NCBI GenBank assembly: GCA_943788195.1
Contig: CALSPH010000001.1
Coordinates: 1,437,595 to 1,501,594 of the forward strand
Origin: an uncultured Bacteroidia bacterium
Lineage (GTDB): Bacteria; Bacteroidota; Bacteroidia; NS11-12g; UBA955
DNA: 64,000 nt
Direction of reading: 5' to 3'
The stretch's first letter is position 1. Each line of letters opens with the position of its first letter. The position numbers and the translations under genes are program-made. Below the pieces are notes generated by a model, which was given only the letters and a program-made list of their open reading frames with translations, was not told where the DNA came from and did no database searches. This document shows, one piece after another, positions 44,384 through 53,146 of this stretch.

Positions 44384-46840
44384 ATGAAAAAAAGCATACT
44401 CTTTTTAACAACGGCCGCAGTTCTTTCTGGGGCGTTTTTACTATTTAATAATAAGGATTCAAAAGAATTTAATCAAACCAAACCTGGTTATCATGAGCAA
44501 TGGCTAGAAATGAAAACCATGGGTACTGGAATTGTGCCTGAGGGCCTTATGGATCAATGGCATAAACAAGGGAAAAACCTTCGTAGAGCGGATGGGGCGA
44601 TTATCTCCATGAATGAGATTGGGCCAGGTAATGTTGCTGGCAGAATAAGAGGGTTGTTAATTGATAAGACAAATGAGAATCATATACTGGCTGCAGGAAT
44701 AAGCGGGGGCCTCTGGACAAGTTGGGATAAAGGGCAAAACTGGGATGTGATTAACGATCAAGAGATTACTTTGAATGTAAGTTGTATAGATCAAAGCGAA
44801 AGCAACCCAGCAATGATTTATTATGGAACAGGAGAGGGCTCAGGGAATAGTGTTGGATTCGGTGGGAGTGGTGTGTTTAAATCCATCGATACGGGAAAAA
44901 CCTTTACTAAATTGAGTGCAACAAACGGCTCTGATTTCAACTCATCTTGGAAAATTAAAGTAGACCCAAATGACGAAGATATTGTTTACCTCGCAACAGA
45001 CAACAGAGGTCTTTTTAGAACTGTTGATGGCGGAGCATCTTGGACTAAGGTTTTAACTAGTAGTAATGAAATGAATGATCTAGATGTGTTGCCTGATGGT
45101 AAAGTTTTTGTTACCATTAAAGGGCGTGGAATCTTTTATTCAGAAGATGGCAGCTCAGGAACCTTTACTAAATTGAGCGGTAGTCCAATTCCTGCTTCAT
45201 CCTTTGCTAGAATTGAATTATCCTATTGCAGAGATCAATCTAATGTGATATATGCTGTATTCTCTAATCCAGATGCTGGATACAATGGAACCATAAAAGG
45301 GGTTTATCGAAGCGATGACACAGGCAAGATTTGGGTTAGCAAAACAATTCCTTCTACCACTGCAGTTAGAGCAAGCTTTACTTGGTATTGCAAAATACTT
45401 GAAGTGCACCCTACGAATCCAGATAAAATATTCTTGGCTTCAGTCTCTCCCGGCTACTCTTTGAATGGAGGACAAACTTGGACATCTGCTAGCAATCCAC
45501 ATGCAGATTATCATTCCGCTTCAATTAACCCACACAATCCAGAAGAATTACTGGTGGGAAATGATGGAGGAATTCATTTATACAATTGGGCAAATATGAA
45601 AGTATCAACATCATTAAATAACAGCATTAATATCACCCAATTCTATCACGGAAGTCATCATCCAACATCTTTAACGTTTGCAGGTGGAACTCAAGACAAT
45701 GGGACACGTTATTCATTGAATGCGACAAGTGTTTTTTCAAGAATAAATAGTGGGGATGGTGCTTTTACACATATCAACCAACAAATACCTAGTGTAGTTT
45801 ATGCTTCTTCTCAAAATGGAAATATTAGAAGGTTAGAGATGGGAACGGTACTGCCAACGAGCAATATTGGGATTAAAAATGAATTGGATGCCAATAACAA
45901 TGGAACCATTGACGAAGGGGCACGATTTATTAATCCCTACTGGATGAATTACAACAATGGTTTTCAGCTGTTTTTTGTAACTGACAAGGGCGTTTGGCGA
46001 AGTAACAACTCAGGCGATAATTGGGTAAAGATTACCGGTTTACGCCCATCAGCATATAGTGTAGGTATAAGTCATGATGACGATCCAACTATTTATATCG
46101 GTGGTTCAAGTGTTTTTACCCGAGTAGACAATGCAGGTACAGTTGCCGCTGGCACCAACGAGGTGAATTTAATCAATAAACTCCCCGCTTTAAGCGGCCA
46201 ATTTGCGGCTTGCATTCGGGTACATCCCAATGACAAAAGCAGGGCCTATGTTGGACTTAGTAACTATAATTCGAATTCACGTTTGTATGAAGTAATTTAT
46301 GCAGATACGGATACCCCTCAAACCGTTAGCTTAGGAGATAATCTTCCATCCAATTTGCCAATCAATTCATTTGATTTTGATCCTGCGAACCCGGATTCTG
46401 TCTTTGTTGTAGGCACGGATTATGGCTTATATTCCACAAAAGATAGAGGTGCAACCTGGTCCAAACAGGCTGATGTTCCTAATGTTTCTGTAAATACCGT
46501 GCAAATCCGTAAATCGGATCGTAGGGTATTTATTTATACGCATGGGAGAGGCGTTTTCAGTGGCATGTTAATCAACACGAATAACGTTAAAGTTGTACAA
46601 ACTGAACCCGATATTGAATTGACGATTTACCCGAATCCTGGTAAAGATGTTATTCAGCTGGCTACAAAGCATAGTTCAAGTATTACTTATACCATATTTG
46701 ATGCAAAGGGAAAGCGCTTGAAAGCTGCATTTTTGCGGGATAATGGCAAGATAAATGTGGCTGGTTTACCAAGTGGGAGGTATTTTATTTTGGTGAAGCA
46801 AGATGGAATGCAAAAAACCATTCAATGGGTAAAAGAATAA
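44384..46840 (+). CDS. T9SS-exported BNR-repeat/sortilin-like propeller protein
   Basis: An 818-residue exported protein. A short hydrophobic N-terminus is followed by beta-propeller blades with BNR/Asp-box motifs (SWDKGQNW, SIDTGKTF, TVDGGASW, SNNSGDNW, TKDRGATW). This resembles the VPS10/sortilin and GH74-type folds. No GH74 catalytic aspartates can be assigned by eye, so it may bind rather than cut. The C-terminus is a type A T9SS domain starting IYPNPGKDVIQL and ending MQKTIQWVKE. It is monocistronic with its own promoter. Confidence 0.85.
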   Translation: MKKSILFLTTAAVLSGAFLLFNNKDSKEFNQTKPGYHEQWLEMKTMGTGIVPEGLMDQWHKQGKNLRRADGAIISMNEIGPGNVAGRIRGLLIDKTNENHILAAGISGGLWTSWDKGQNWDVINDQEITLNVSCIDQSESNPAMIYYGTGEGSGNSVGFGGSGVFKSIDTGKTFTKLSATNGSDFNSSWKIKVDPNDEDIVYLATDNRGLFRTVDGGASWTKVLTSSNEMNDLDVLPDGKVFVTIKGRGIFYSEDGSSGTFTKLSGSPIPASSFARIELSYCRDQSNVIYAVFSNPDAGYNGTIKGVYRSDDTGKIWVSKTIPSTTAVRASFTWYCKILEVHPTNPDKIFLASVSPGYSLNGGQTWTSASNPHADYHSASINPHNPEELLVGNDGGIHLYNWANMKVSTSLNNSINITQFYHGSHHPTSLTFAGGTQDNGTRYSLNATSVFSRINSGDGAFTHINQQIPSVVYASSQNGNIRRLEMGTVLPTSNIGIKNELDANNNGTIDEGARFINPYWMNYNNGFQLFFVTDKGVWRSNNSGDNWVKITGLRPSAYSVGISHDDDPTIYIGGSSVFTRVDNAGTVAAGTNEVNLINKLPALSGQFAACIRVHPNDKSRAYVGLSNYNSNSRLYEVIYADTDTPQTVSLGDNLPSNLPINSFDFDPANPDSVFVVGTDYGLYSTKDRGATWSKQADVPNVSVNTVQIRKSDRRVFIYTHGRGVFSGMLINTNNVKVVQTEPDIELTIYPNPGKDVIQLATKHSSSITYTIFDAKGKRLKAAFLRDNGKINVAGLPSGRYFILVKQDGMQKTIQWVKE

Positions 46841-46877
46841 AAATAGCTCAATCCCTTTTATTACTTAAAGAAAATTA

Positions 46878-46885
46878 TACCTTTG
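46878..46885 (+). promoter_or_regulatory. -7 element for the rpsF operon
   Basis: TACCTTTG followed by CAC is a strong match to the phylum consensus, 31 bases before the rpsF ATG. Confidence 0.6.
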
Positions 46886-46916
46886 CACTCCCTAAAAAGG
46901 GGATAGATAGATAATT

Positions 46917-47291
46917 ATGGAAACAAACAATTATGAAGCAGCGGTTATATTTACACCCGTGCTTTCTGAAACACAGCTAAAAGAAGCCGTGAAGACCTAC
47001 AGAGAGCTAATCACTGCTAACAAAGGTACAATCGTAAATGAAGAAAGCTGGGGCTTAACAAAGCTCGCTTACAACATTCAAAAAAAGAGTTCAGGTTTTT
47101 ACCATTTCTTTGAATTCAATGTTTCACCAGACTTTATTAAAGCTTTTGATATTCAATTGCGAAGAGATGAACGTGTATTGCGTTTTATCAATTTGAAATT
47201 GGATAAGCATGCGCTTCTTTATAATGAAAGAAGAAAAAATGGAGAATTTTCTAAGGCTAAAAAGGCACAAAAACAAACAGCGACAACATAA
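46917..47291 (+). CDS. rpsF: 30S ribosomal protein S6
   Basis: A 124-residue S6 protein that binds 16S rRNA with S18 in the 30S platform. It starts [22 protein letters not shown] and contains [25 protein letters not shown] and the R-rich [17 protein letters not shown]. The C-terminal tail is lysine-rich. It is the first gene of rpsF-rpsR-rplI and overlaps rpsR by one base. Confidence 0.97.
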   Translation: METNNYEAAVIFTPVLSETQLKEAVKTYRELITANKGTIVNEESWGLTKLAYNIQKKSSGFYHFFEFNVSPDFIKAFDIQLRRDERVLRFINLKLDKHALLYNERRKNGEFSKAKKAQKQTATT

Positions 47292-47563
47292 TGGCTAAAG
47301 GAGGAAAAAAGAAGAATTTTGTATTTAACAATAGGCATAAGAACATGCCTAAGAAATATTGTCGTTTTAAGAAAAGTGGTATTAAATACATCGATTACAA
47401 GGATGCAGATTTCTTAATGAAATTCATCAATGATCAAGGTAAAATATTGCCAAGAAGACTTTCTGGGAACTCACTGAAGTACCAAAGAAAAGTTTCAATT
47501 TCTATAAAAAGAGCAAGACATATGGCCATTTTGCCTTTTGTTGCAGACGGATTAAAAGATTAG
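47291..47563 (+). CDS. rpsR: 30S ribosomal protein S18
   Basis: A 90-residue S18 partner of S6. The core is [45 protein letters not shown], with the conserved GKILPRR and basic [14 protein letters not shown]-type end. An extra basic N-terminal stretch ([10 protein letters not shown]) is normal for the phylum. Confidence 0.97.
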   Translation: MAKGGKKKNFVFNNRHKNMPKKYCRFKKSGIKYIDYKDADFLMKFINDQGKILPRRLSGNSLKYQRKVSISIKRARHMAILPFVADGLKD

Positions 47564-47572
47564 AATAGAGCG

Positions 47573-48016
47573 ATGAAAGTAATATTAAAACAAGACGTAA
47601 AGCATTTAGGGTATAAAGACGATGTCGTAACAGTGAAAAACGGTTACGGCAGAAACTTCCTTATACCTCAGGGTGTAGCAAAGTTGGCAACAACAAGCAA
47701 CGTTAAAATGTTGGAAGAAGATTTACGGCAGCGCGCTTTTAAACTTGAGAAAATCAAGAAGGATGCAGACGAGCTTGCAGGTAAAATTAATAATTTAAAA
47801 ATTGACCTTAAAACCAAAGCGGGTGCTACCGGCAAGATATTTGGTTCAATTACTACACTTCAAGTTGCCAATGAGCTTAAGGCCAGCGGTTATGAAGTGG
47901 ACAGAAGAAATATTGTTTTTGAAAATGATATTAAAAATGTCGGTATTTATAAAGCAACTTTAAACTTGCACAGAGAGGTTAGCGTTGATATAGAAATCAA
48001 TGTAGTAGCTGAATAA
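47573..48016 (+). CDS. rplI: 50S ribosomal protein L9
   Basis: A 147-residue L9 protein. The N-terminal domain KVILKQDVKHLGYKDDVVTVKNGYGRNFLIPQGVA carries the family signature. A long connecting helix (about 45-75) and the C-terminal domain with GKIFGSITTLQVANEL follow. It is the last gene of the ribosomal operon, ending 21 bases before a strong terminator. Confidence 0.97.
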   Translation: MKVILKQDVKHLGYKDDVVTVKNGYGRNFLIPQGVAKLATTSNVKMLEEDLRQRAFKLEKIKKDADELAGKINNLKIDLKTKAGATGKIFGSITTLQVANELKASGYEVDRRNIVFENDIKNVGIYKATLNLHREVSVDIEINVVAE

Positions 48017-48037
48017 GCTAAAAAATACTCACTATAA

Positions 48038-48071
48038 CAAAAGTCATCCACCATTAGGTGGATGACTTTTG
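48038..48071 (+). terminator. Strong terminator after rplI
   Basis: A 15-bp perfect stem (CAAAAGTCATCCACC, loop ATTA, complement). A GTG that could open the next reading frame lies inside its right arm (48058), which argues against that start. Confidence 0.85.
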
Positions 48072-48141
48072 TCGTTTATACCTATGCGTATACCTATTCT
48101 ACATTTTAATCCTCAGTTCTTATCTTCATCTTGCGTTCGTT

Positions 48142-49377
48142 TTGACGCTCAATGACAATATAAAACTAGCACTGCGAAGTGTCCGTTCCAATCTCCTCAG
48201 AACGGTCATAACCGCTTTGATAATTGCGATTGGCATTTTGGCCTTAGTTGGCATTTTATCATCCATTGATGGCATTAAAACGTTCTTAAGCAATAGTTTT
48301 AATCGATTGGGCTCCAATTCCTTTAATATCATGAATAGAAGTTCAACTGTTAATTTTGGTGGACCCAATGCGAAACGCATACGATATAAGACCATCACCT
48401 ATAAAGAAGCTTTGGCATTCAAAAGGGCATATCCTGCTTTCGGTAAAGTTTCCTTTTCAAATAACATCAGTTGGAATGCAGAGTGTCAGACGCCTTTTGC
48501 TAAAACCGATCCCAATGTGATGGTTAAGGCTGCAGATGAGAATTATTTGGGCTTGTCAGGTTATGATATGGACCAGGGAAGGTTCTTTACCGAATATGAA
48601 GCCTTGAGCACCAGCCCTACTGCAGTAATTGGGAGTGAGCTAGTCGCAAGACTGTTTCCCAATGGATATGCATTGGATAGTTTTATTAAGGTGAATGGGG
48701 TCAAGTATAAGGTAATTGGAACGCTGAAAGAAAAAGGAGTTTCACTGGGTATGGGTTCTGCAGACCGGCAAGTGATCATTCCTGTAGGCTTTGCACGTTC
48801 AAACTTTATAGGGAATGGTCAGAGTTATCAAATAGTTTGTACTGCTACCGATGTAGCGCGTTTAGAATATGCGATAGAAGAGGCTAATTTAATATTCCGT
48901 AACATTCGAAACTTGAGAACCAAGGATCCCAATAATTTTGAAATTTCACGGAGTGATGCTATGGCCACCAAATTGATTGATAATCTATCGATGGTTCGTT
49001 TGGCTGCATATTTTATCGCTGCTATTACTTTGTTTGGGGCAGGCATAGGGTTGATGAATATTATGTTGGTTGGTGTAACCGAACGTACACGTGAAATTGG
49101 CACTGCCAAAGCAATTGGTGCTAAATCTAGCGATATTAAGAAACAGTTTATTGTAGAGGCCATTGTCGTTTGCCAAATTGGCGGAGTGGTTGGAGTTCTT
49201 TTAGGCATGGTAGCTGGATTTGCGGTGGCAAAAGGTTTAGGTATCCCATTTACAATGCCTTGGAACTGGGTAATAATTGCTTTTGTTCTTTGTTTCATAA
49301 TTGGATTAGTGAGTGGAGCTTATCCTGCAGCAAAGGCGGCTAAATTGAACCCTATTGATAGCTTGCGTTACGAATAA
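48142..49377 (+). CDS. MacB/FtsX-type ABC transporter permease
   Basis: About 411 residues: an N-terminal transmembrane helix (LLRTVITALIIAIGILALVGIL), a large periplasmic MacB-like domain (about 45-270) and three C-terminal helices with GIGLMNIMLVGVTERTREIGTAKAIGA, the FtsX signature. It ends ALSGAYPAAKAAKLNPIDSLRYE-like, as in LolE/MacB permeases. The start is placed at TTG 48142 (LTLNDNIKLALRSVRSN), matching the family's cytosolic start. The GTG at 48058 is in the rplI terminator. The cognate ATPase is not adjacent. The substrate could be a lipoprotein, a peptide or a drug. Confidence 0.85.
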   Translation: MTLNDNIKLALRSVRSNLLRTVITALIIAIGILALVGILSSIDGIKTFLSNSFNRLGSNSFNIMNRSSTVNFGGPNAKRIRYKTITYKEALAFKRAYPAFGKVSFSNNISWNAECQTPFAKTDPNVMVKAADENYLGLSGYDMDQGRFFTEYEALSTSPTAVIGSELVARLFPNGYALDSFIKVNGVKYKVIGTLKEKGVSLGMGSADRQVIIPVGFARSNFIGNGQSYQIVCTATDVARLEYAIEEANLIFRNIRNLRTKDPNNFEISRSDAMATKLIDNLSMVRLAAYFIAAITLFGAGIGLMNIMLVGVTERTREIGTAKAIGAKSSDIKKQFIVEAIVVCQIGGVVGVLLGMVAGFAVAKGLGIPFTMPWNWVIIAFVLCFIIGLVSGAYPAAKAAKLNPIDSLRYE

Positions 49378-49557
49378 GCTAAATAAAACAAAGTGCGTTT
49401 TGTTATTGTTTTAAAATTGTTACTTCTGCTAAATTGATTTGATTAGTGTAAGGCTGGTGTTGATTAATTCTATAGTGATACTGTTTAACAATATGCTATT
49501 ATAGTCGTATAAAAAATACCAAAGGCATATTATTTTAACGAATTTGTATTCAAAAAC

Positions 49558-49818
49558 ATGTATTGGGTATATATTTTAGATAACTATATTAAGTCCGATT
49601 TTATATCGGTTACCATAGATATGGGTGAACGTATAAAAGAGCATAGGGAGGAAATGGTAAACGCCAACATGGATCCAGACCAACTTAAAGTGAAATATCA
49701 AGAATACCATGCCAATGCAGTGGAAGCGTTGTTTAGGGAGAAGGAATTAAAAGCGATGACACCTTTTAGACTTAATAAGTATTTAAATAATCTATTGAGA
49801 GATCAAGGATTTTTTTAA
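49558..49818 (+). CDS. Degenerate GIY-YIG domain protein
   Basis: An 86-residue protein recognisable as GIY-YIG by YWVYILDN at the first strand, the Arg helix ERIKEH and the Glu helix FREKELKAM. The second motif reads FISV where the family has YIGV, losing both the Tyr and the Gly. The central segment (EEMVNANMDPDQLKVKYQEYH) is unusual. It is probably inactive as a nuclease. It is a distant relative of the protein at 12415 but not an obvious recent copy. Confidence 0.65.
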   Translation: MYWVYILDNYIKSDFISVTIDMGERIKEHREEMVNANMDPDQLKVKYQEYHANAVEALFREKELKAMTPFRLNKYLNNLLRDQGFF

Positions 49819-49827
49819 TAATAAGTA

Positions 49828-50136
49828 TTACGATACATTGTTAAAAACAAAGCCTTTGTCTTTACCCGAGTCAAGATAATCAATTGCCATTCCAGCTAAA
49901 TGCATCAATTGTCCTTTTTCAATAGCGAACTTTAAATTCTCGAACATGTATATTTCATCTTTTTCGGTAGCATTATCGATACCAATTGAATATGCGATGC
50001 CCGCGCAACCCGCACCTCCTTTAATGCCAATGCGAATGAACGGCAAATCTTTATAAATTAGTTTAGCTTCATGCAATGCACTCAGCGCATTTTTACTCAC
50101 AGTTAAAGGCAGTTCTTTTATCACTTTATATTTCAA
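49828..50136 (-). CDS. HesB/IscA-like protein lacking the C-terminal CxC
   Basis: About 102 residues of the A-type Fe-S carrier fold: LTVSKNALSALHEAK, then IRIGIKGGAGCAGIAYSIG with the first conserved Cys, and MAIDYLDSGKDKGFVFNNVS at the end. IscA, SufA and ErpA continue past FxFxNP to a CGCG-type pair that helps bind the cluster or iron. Here the stop follows two residues after FNN, so the pair is missing. Start options are TTG 50136 or GTG 50124, both overlapping the upstream gene's end. The longer reading from 50235 lies within that gene. Confidence 0.72.
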   Translation of the reverse strand: MKYKVIKELPLTVSKNALSALHEAKLIYKDLPFIRIGIKGGAGCAGIAYSIGIDNATEKDEIYMFENLKFAIEKGQLMHLAGMAIDYLDSGKDKGFVFNNVS

Positions 50137-50671
50137 TTCTAGTGTTGGGTCCAATGTCTGCTTTAGGCCTGCCAAAGAAGTTGAAGCTTCCCGGATAGCG
50201 CCAGAGCTTTCCGTTCCAAGCATAGTAAGCTCCAACTAAAGAGAATACGATATTCACAATTCCCAGGAGCCAAAACAATGGGAATCCAATCAAAACTAAT
50301 TTAAGAATGTTAAAAATGACCGCATAAATAATAAATGTAACTGCCCAATTGGCAACAACACGCCCATGCCGGTCGATGCTCTTAATGTCATCTTTTTTAA
50401 TTAGCCACATGATAAAAGGAACAATAAATCCAATTATTGGAAAAATGGTTCCGATTATTGGGAGAGGCGTTCCCAATAATAAACTGAGGTGCAGAAAGGT
50501 ATTATATCCCCGCTGGGTTTGATCTTTGCTTAAATTAAAATCGATATCAATCTCATCAAATACAGATTTGTTGCCATTGAGGATCCGCTCTTTTGCCTCG
50601 TTAAATTCTTCATCGCTGATAATTCCTTTTTCTTTGAGCTTGTGTAATCGCTCCAATTCTTCTGCATTCAT
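50126..50671 (-). CDS. SHOCT and DUF4870-like membrane protein
   Basis: A 181-residue membrane protein. Residues 1-32 form a SHOCT-type short helical motif (LERLHKLKEKGIISDEEFNEAKERIL). After a linker come DUF4870-like transmembrane segments (about 60-90 and 108-150) separated by the charged loop IKKDDIKSIDRHGRVVANWAVTF. The function is unknown. It overlaps the IscA-like gene downstream by a few bases. Confidence 0.82.
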   Translation of the reverse strand: MNAEELERLHKLKEKGIISDEEFNEAKERILNGNKSVFDEIDIDFNLSKDQTQRGYNTFLHLSLLLGTPLPIIGTIFPIIGFIVPFIMWLIKKDDIKSIDRHGRVVANWAVTFIIYAVIFNILKLVLIGFPLFWLLGIVNIVFSLVGAYYAWNGKLWRYPGSFNFFGRPKADIGPNTRIEI

Positions 50672-50771
50672 AGTTTAATTGGAAATAAAGTACGAAATTA
50701 ATCTTTCAAATAAAAAAGAGCCCTATTAAACTTACTTTAAAAACGATAAAGTAAAATTTCATTGAAAAAAC

Positions 50772-50779
50772 TATGTTTG
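50772..50779 (+). promoter_or_regulatory. -7 element for the 50838 gene and mutase gene
   Basis: TATGTTTG followed by CACC matches the consensus and leaves a leader of about 50 bases before the ATG at 50838. Confidence 0.5.
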
Positions 50780-50837
50780 CACCAGTCGTTAATACAACAA
50801 TTTTTCACTTAAAGCGTTATTCTGAAAAACTACAATT

Positions 50838-51371
50838 ATGAAAGGATTTGAGATAGTATTGGACATACTAAAATATATTTTACCATCAATTATTGTTTTC
50901 TTTACTTCCTATATCCTGGTAGGTAAATTTCTCCAAGAACGAACCAATAGAGAAATAAGGGAATTTAAACGGCAGTCTGAAGACTTAGTTAACCCTTTGA
51001 AATTACAGGCTTATGAGCGTTTAATGATGCTTTTGGAGCGATTAAGTCCACAACAACTGATTACCAATAATAGCATACAAGGGTTGACTGTTTTTGAAGC
51101 AAAACATTTGTTCAGCGAAGCGATAAATGCAGAGTATAATCATAACGTAAGTCAACAAATCTATGTTTCAAGCCAATTGTGGTCGCTTGTAAAGGTAGTT
51201 AAAGAGGAAGTGATTGAATTGTTTAATTCTAGCGCAGAAGGCTTGTCAAATGACTCGAGTGGGGTTGATTTATGCAAAGTTGTGGTCAATCGATTAATTG
51301 AAAACCAAACACAACCCACACAAAAAGCAATAGACTTTTTAAAAGCCGAGGTAAAGCTTTATTTTGCCTAA
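50838..51371 (+). CDS. Conserved hypothetical membrane-anchored protein next to acyl-CoA mutase
   Basis: A 177-residue protein with one N-terminal transmembrane segment (YILPSIIVFFTSYILVGKF). A charged, mainly helical cytosolic part follows (RTNREIREFKRQSEDLVNPLKLQAYERLMMLLERLSP). I do not recognise a characterised family. It starts a two-gene unit and its stop is 6 bases before the mutase ATG, so a link to the mutase is suggested by position only. Confidence 0.75.
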   Translation: MKGFEIVLDILKYILPSIIVFFTSYILVGKFLQERTNREIREFKRQSEDLVNPLKLQAYERLMMLLERLSPQQLITNNSIQGLTVFEAKHLFSEAINAEYNHNVSQQIYVSSQLWSLVKVVKEEVIELFNSSAEGLSNDSSGVDLCKVVVNRLIENQTQPTQKAIDFLKAEVKLYFA

Positions 51372-51377
51372 TCATTT

Positions 51378-52925
51378 ATGAGTAAATTTAAGACCAGTAG
51401 TGATATTCCTGTAGAGGAATGCTACACTGAATTTAATGGAAATTTACCCCAACCTGGGGAGTATCCATTTACCCGCGGAGTTTATCCGTCTATGTATCGC
51501 AGTAGATTGTGGACCATGCGGCAATATGCCGGTTTTAGTACAGCAGAAGAATCCAATAAACGATACCATTATCTCCTTAATCAGGGGACCAGTGGTCTTT
51601 CTGTAGCTTTTGATCTTCCCACTCAAATAGGTTATGATAGTGATCATGAACTATCTGAAGGTGAAGTTGGTAAAGTAGGAGTTGCCATTGATAGCATAGA
51701 AGATATGCGCACACTTTTCAAAGGGATCGAACTAGAAAAGATCAGTACTTCTATGACTATTAATGCTACAGCATCTACTTTGTTGGCATTATATATTGCG
51801 GTTGCGAAAGAACAAGGTGCCGATATAAAAAAGATTTCTGGTACAATTCAAAATGACATATTAAAGGAATATGCTGCAAGGGGAACATACATTTATCCTC
51901 CTAAGGCTAGTATGCGTTTGATAACAGATGTATTTGAATACTGCAGCAAAGAAGTTCCTAAATGGAACACCATTTCAATTAGTGGCTATCACATCAGGGA
52001 AGCAGGTGCAACAGCAGTGCAAGAATTGGCTTTCACCTTAAGCAATGGAAAGGCATACGTGCGGGCAGCATTGGAAAAAGGATTAGATATCAATGTTTTT
52101 GGTAAACGTTTGTCCTTCTTTTTTAATGCACATAATAACTTCTTTGAGGAAGTTGCAAAATTTAGAGCAGCACGCTCTATGTGGGCAAAGATTATGAAGG
52201 ATATGGGTGCGACAGATGCGAAGGCAATGATGCTTCGCTTTCATACCCAGACTGGGGGTTCAACTTTAACCGCTCAACAACCCCAAAATAATATCAGCAG
52301 GGTTACATTACAAGCCATGTCAGCTGTTTTAGGAGGTACACAATCGTTACATACGAATGGTTTTGATGAAGCGCTTTCCTTGCCCACAGAGAATGCAGCA
52401 AGAATAGCGCTACGCACCCAGCAAATTATTGCACATGAAAGTGGGGTTACCCATACCGTGGACCCTTTGGCCGGTTCGTACTTTGTTGAAGAGCTAACTA
52501 GCAAGATGGAATCCGAGGCTCAAAAGCTTATGGACAGCATAGAAGCTATGGGTGGTGCAGTTAATGCAGTAGAAGAAGGTTTTATTCAAGATCAAATTGC
52601 CAAGTCCAGTTATGACTTTCAGAAACAAATGGAAGCATGTGAACAAATAATTGTTGGAGTCAACAAATTTGAGATAGAAGAGGACCAAAATACGGACTTG
52701 TTAACAGTGGATGAACATATACGAACAAGTCAAATTGAAAAATTGCGCTTGCTTAAATCAAATCGAGATGAAAATCAGGTGAATCAGGTGAAAACTTTAT
52801 TGGCGTCTAACGCTAAAGATGGAGTTAATTTGATGCCTACAATTATTAGTGCTGTTGAGGCTAAAATAACCCTAGGAGAAATAGCAGATATCTTTCGGGA
52901 TGAATTCGGGGAATACCAAGGTTAA
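51378..52925 (+). CDS. Methylmalonyl-CoA mutase family large subunit without B12 domain
   Basis: A 515-residue acyl-CoA mutase catalytic subunit. The TIM-barrel motifs are [78 protein letters not shown] and [18 protein letters not shown]. The cobalamin-binding domain (DxHxxG) is absent, so a separate small subunit would be needed, and it is not in this window. The Tyr in RQYAG and Arg in AYVRAA fit methylmalonyl-CoA, but other branched acyl-CoA substrates cannot be excluded. Confidence 0.9.
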   Translation: MSKFKTSSDIPVEECYTEFNGNLPQPGEYPFTRGVYPSMYRSRLWTMRQYAGFSTAEESNKRYHYLLNQGTSGLSVAFDLPTQIGYDSDHELSEGEVGKVGVAIDSIEDMRTLFKGIELEKISTSMTINATASTLLALYIAVAKEQGADIKKISGTIQNDILKEYAARGTYIYPPKASMRLITDVFEYCSKEVPKWNTISISGYHIREAGATAVQELAFTLSNGKAYVRAALEKGLDINVFGKRLSFFFNAHNNFFEEVAKFRAARSMWAKIMKDMGATDAKAMMLRFHTQTGGSTLTAQQPQNNISRVTLQAMSAVLGGTQSLHTNGFDEALSLPTENAARIALRTQQIIAHESGVTHTVDPLAGSYFVEELTSKMESEAQKLMDSIEAMGGAVNAVEEGFIQDQIAKSSYDFQKQMEACEQIIVGVNKFEIEEDQNTDLLTVDEHIRTSQIEKLRLLKSNRDENQVNQVKTLLASNAKDGVNLMPTIISAVEAKITLGEIADIFRDEFGEYQG

Positions 52926-53146
52926 TCGGGTTTAGACAATGGTTTTAATATAAAATTAACTATATTGTTAAAGTACGGATAAGCACCATTTCCCTATCAG
53001 CAAAAAAATTTAATATTCAATAGAAAAAAATTTTTTTTAAAACATTTTTACCCGTTGATTCGTGCAAGAATTTAACAGGATGTTAACAATGCATCAAGTT
53101 TGATTCATAACTAATTAGACATAACCATATTAACCACGATTTACCA
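52926..53146. other. AT-rich region upstream of dnaA
   Basis: This 221-base noncoding stretch has long A and T runs (around 53010-53050) and must hold the dnaA promoter. I looked for DnaA boxes on both strands and found only a weak TTAACCACG, so I do not call it the replication origin. Confidence 0.5.

Noticed and set aside
48126-48398. Minus-strand 90-residue frame inside the ABC permease gene
   Set aside because: It mirrors the permease N-terminal region, with no independent start or family signal.
52926-53146. Chromosomal origin upstream of dnaA
   Set aside because: The stretch is AT-rich, but I found no cluster of DnaA boxes, and dnaA and oriC are often apart in this phylum. Strand-skew analysis of the whole chromosome would be needed.
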